A DNA stretch of 5,508 nt from an uncultured Desulfobacterales bacterium. Its GTDB lineage: Bacteria > Desulfobacterota > Desulfobacteria > Desulfobacterales > G020354645. A program made the translations under genes and the position numbers. This document shows positions 4,972 through 5,508 of the stretch, one piece after another (position 1 is the first letter of the stretch; each line of letters starts with the position of its first letter). The notes beneath the pieces are model-generated. The model had not been told where the DNA came from and did not search any database. It saw only the letters and a program-made list of their open reading frames with translations. The stretch spans positions 1-5,508 of the forward strand of contig CAMYNZ010000259.1 in assembly GCA_947259865.1 (NCBI GenBank), read 5' to 3'.

Positions 4972-5494
4972 ATTGATACTTCCCTTGCTGGTGGCATTAT
5001 TGTTTCCGGCCAAGACTGTTTTGGCCCAGGAATTTATGCAGCTGCCGGGGGTTATCCATGTCCATACGACATTCAGCTCAGGTAAATATACAATTGAACA
5101 GCTGGTTTCGAAAGCCAAAGATAAAAAACTGGAAGTGCTGGTGTTAACCGATCATGACCTGGTAGCCATGGAATACGGTTTAGCGCCGTTGCGGAACATT
5201 ATCAAAAAACGAGAAAAGAGAAAATCAGTTATTCAAAAAGGACCCCAGATTTATCTGTCCGAAATAACACGGCAAAACAACCTCCAAAACGACGTTATCA
5301 TAATCCCGGGGGTCCAATCCTCCCCCTTTTATTACTGGACCGGGAGTCCATTTAAAAAAAATCTTTCGGCCCATAATTACCGTAAAGAACTCCTGCTGAT
5401 CGGAATGCAGAATCCGTCGGATTATCGGCAACTGCCGGTACTTCATAACGGGTACTCCAAACGTTATTTTTGGCGTTTACTTCCCAGGAGGTGA
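4961..5494 (+). CDS. PHP-domain protein, N-terminal part with signal peptide (split gene)
   Basis: The ATG at 4961 overlaps the GT4 stop by 11 bp, consistent with translational coupling; a TTG at 4931 is an unlikely longer start. Residues 1-22 (MPIRLILPLLVALLF..VLA) form a signal peptide or membrane anchor with probable cleavage after TVLA. The PHP half-site follows: VIHVHTTFSSG (H33, H35), LTDHD (64-66), then IIPGVQSSPFYYWTGS (115-129), where Q119 replaces the glutamate expected as a bridging metal ligand. LPVLHNGYSKRYFWRLLP (158-175) ends the recognisable sequence. The frame stops at TGA 5492-5494 soon after, before the membrane segment and second half-site expected next. The missing half corresponds to 3954-4757 on the minus strand. 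Either a frameshift near 5490 or a breakpoint close to the window end explains the stop. Confidence 0.8.
   Translation: MPIRLILPLLVALLFPAKTVLAQEFMQLPGVIHVHTTFSSGKYTIEQLVSKAKDKKLEVLVLTDHDLVAMEYGLAPLRNIIKKREKRKSVIQKGPQIYLSEITRQNNLQNDVIIIPGVQSSPFYYWTGSPFKKNLSAHNYRKELLLIGMQNPSDYRQLPVLHNGYSKRYFWRLLPRR
5486..5494 (+). promoter_or_regulatory. Shine-Dalgarno-like AGGAGGTGA overlapping the PHP stop codon
   Basis: AGGAGGTGA is a full match to the anti-SD, and its last three bases are the stop of the PHP N-terminal frame. An ATG occurs at 5506-5508, the last three bases of the window, 11 nt away. It could start another reading frame, but nothing beyond can be seen, and the match may be chance in a codon pair AGG AGG. 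Confidence 0.25.
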
Positions 5495-5508
5495 CCAATT
5501 TTTCTATG

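Noticed and set aside
4843..5118. Minus-strand open frame opposite the GT4 tail and PHP head
   Set aside because: It is antisense to two recognisable coding pieces and shows no motif of its own.

Overview
The window looks like part of a surface-polysaccharide (O-antigen, capsule or exopolysaccharide) biosynthesis locus from a Gram-negative bacterium. The proof is in the gene content: a WecA/MraY-type lipid-carrier sugar-phosphate transferase, a DegT-family sugar aminotransferase, a PIG-L-type deacetylase, a WbqC-like protein, the tail of a GT4 glycosyltransferase and a membrane/exported PHP-domain protein. Moderate GC, the protein style and the many hairpin-type intergenic repeats suggest Desulfobacterota (former Deltaproteobacteria). 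That taxonomic guess is inference only.

Layout. From 1 to 4757 every gene reads on the minus strand, so the transcriptional order runs right to left: C-terminal part of the PHP protein (4757-3954), WbqC-like protein (3475-2753), PIG-L deacetylase (2506-1883), DegT aminotransferase (1616-516) and the start of the WecA-like transferase (535 to the window edge). The last two overlap by 20 bp. All three remaining spacers (1617-1882, 2507-2752, 3476-3953) are 250-480 bp long and hold inverted-repeat elements. Two of these elements have arms built from 7-bp tandem units. Two more lie end to end and are bounded by CTAG tetranucleotides.

From about 4760 to the right edge the coding sense flips to plus: a GT4 C-terminal fragment (4768-4971) overlaps the N-terminal part of a PHP protein (4961-5494). 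The plus-strand PHP piece carries the HxH and TDHD metal motifs. The minus-strand piece carries the remaining AHPE and GADFH motifs. Together they make one plausible PHP protein. The simplest reading is that GT4 tail plus PHP head is a segment inverted relative to the rest of the locus, with breakpoints inside the GT4 and PHP genes. It could be a real rearrangement, an invertible switch, or an assembly or amplification chimera. The sequence alone does not decide among these, and the nearness of the window end makes the artefact explanation serious.

Working together (inference): the WecA-like enzyme would load the first sugar phosphate on undecaprenyl phosphate, the GT4 enzyme would extend the glycan, and the aminotransferase, deacetylase and WbqC-like protein would make or decorate an unusual amino sugar. 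The role of the PHP protein in such loci is not established.
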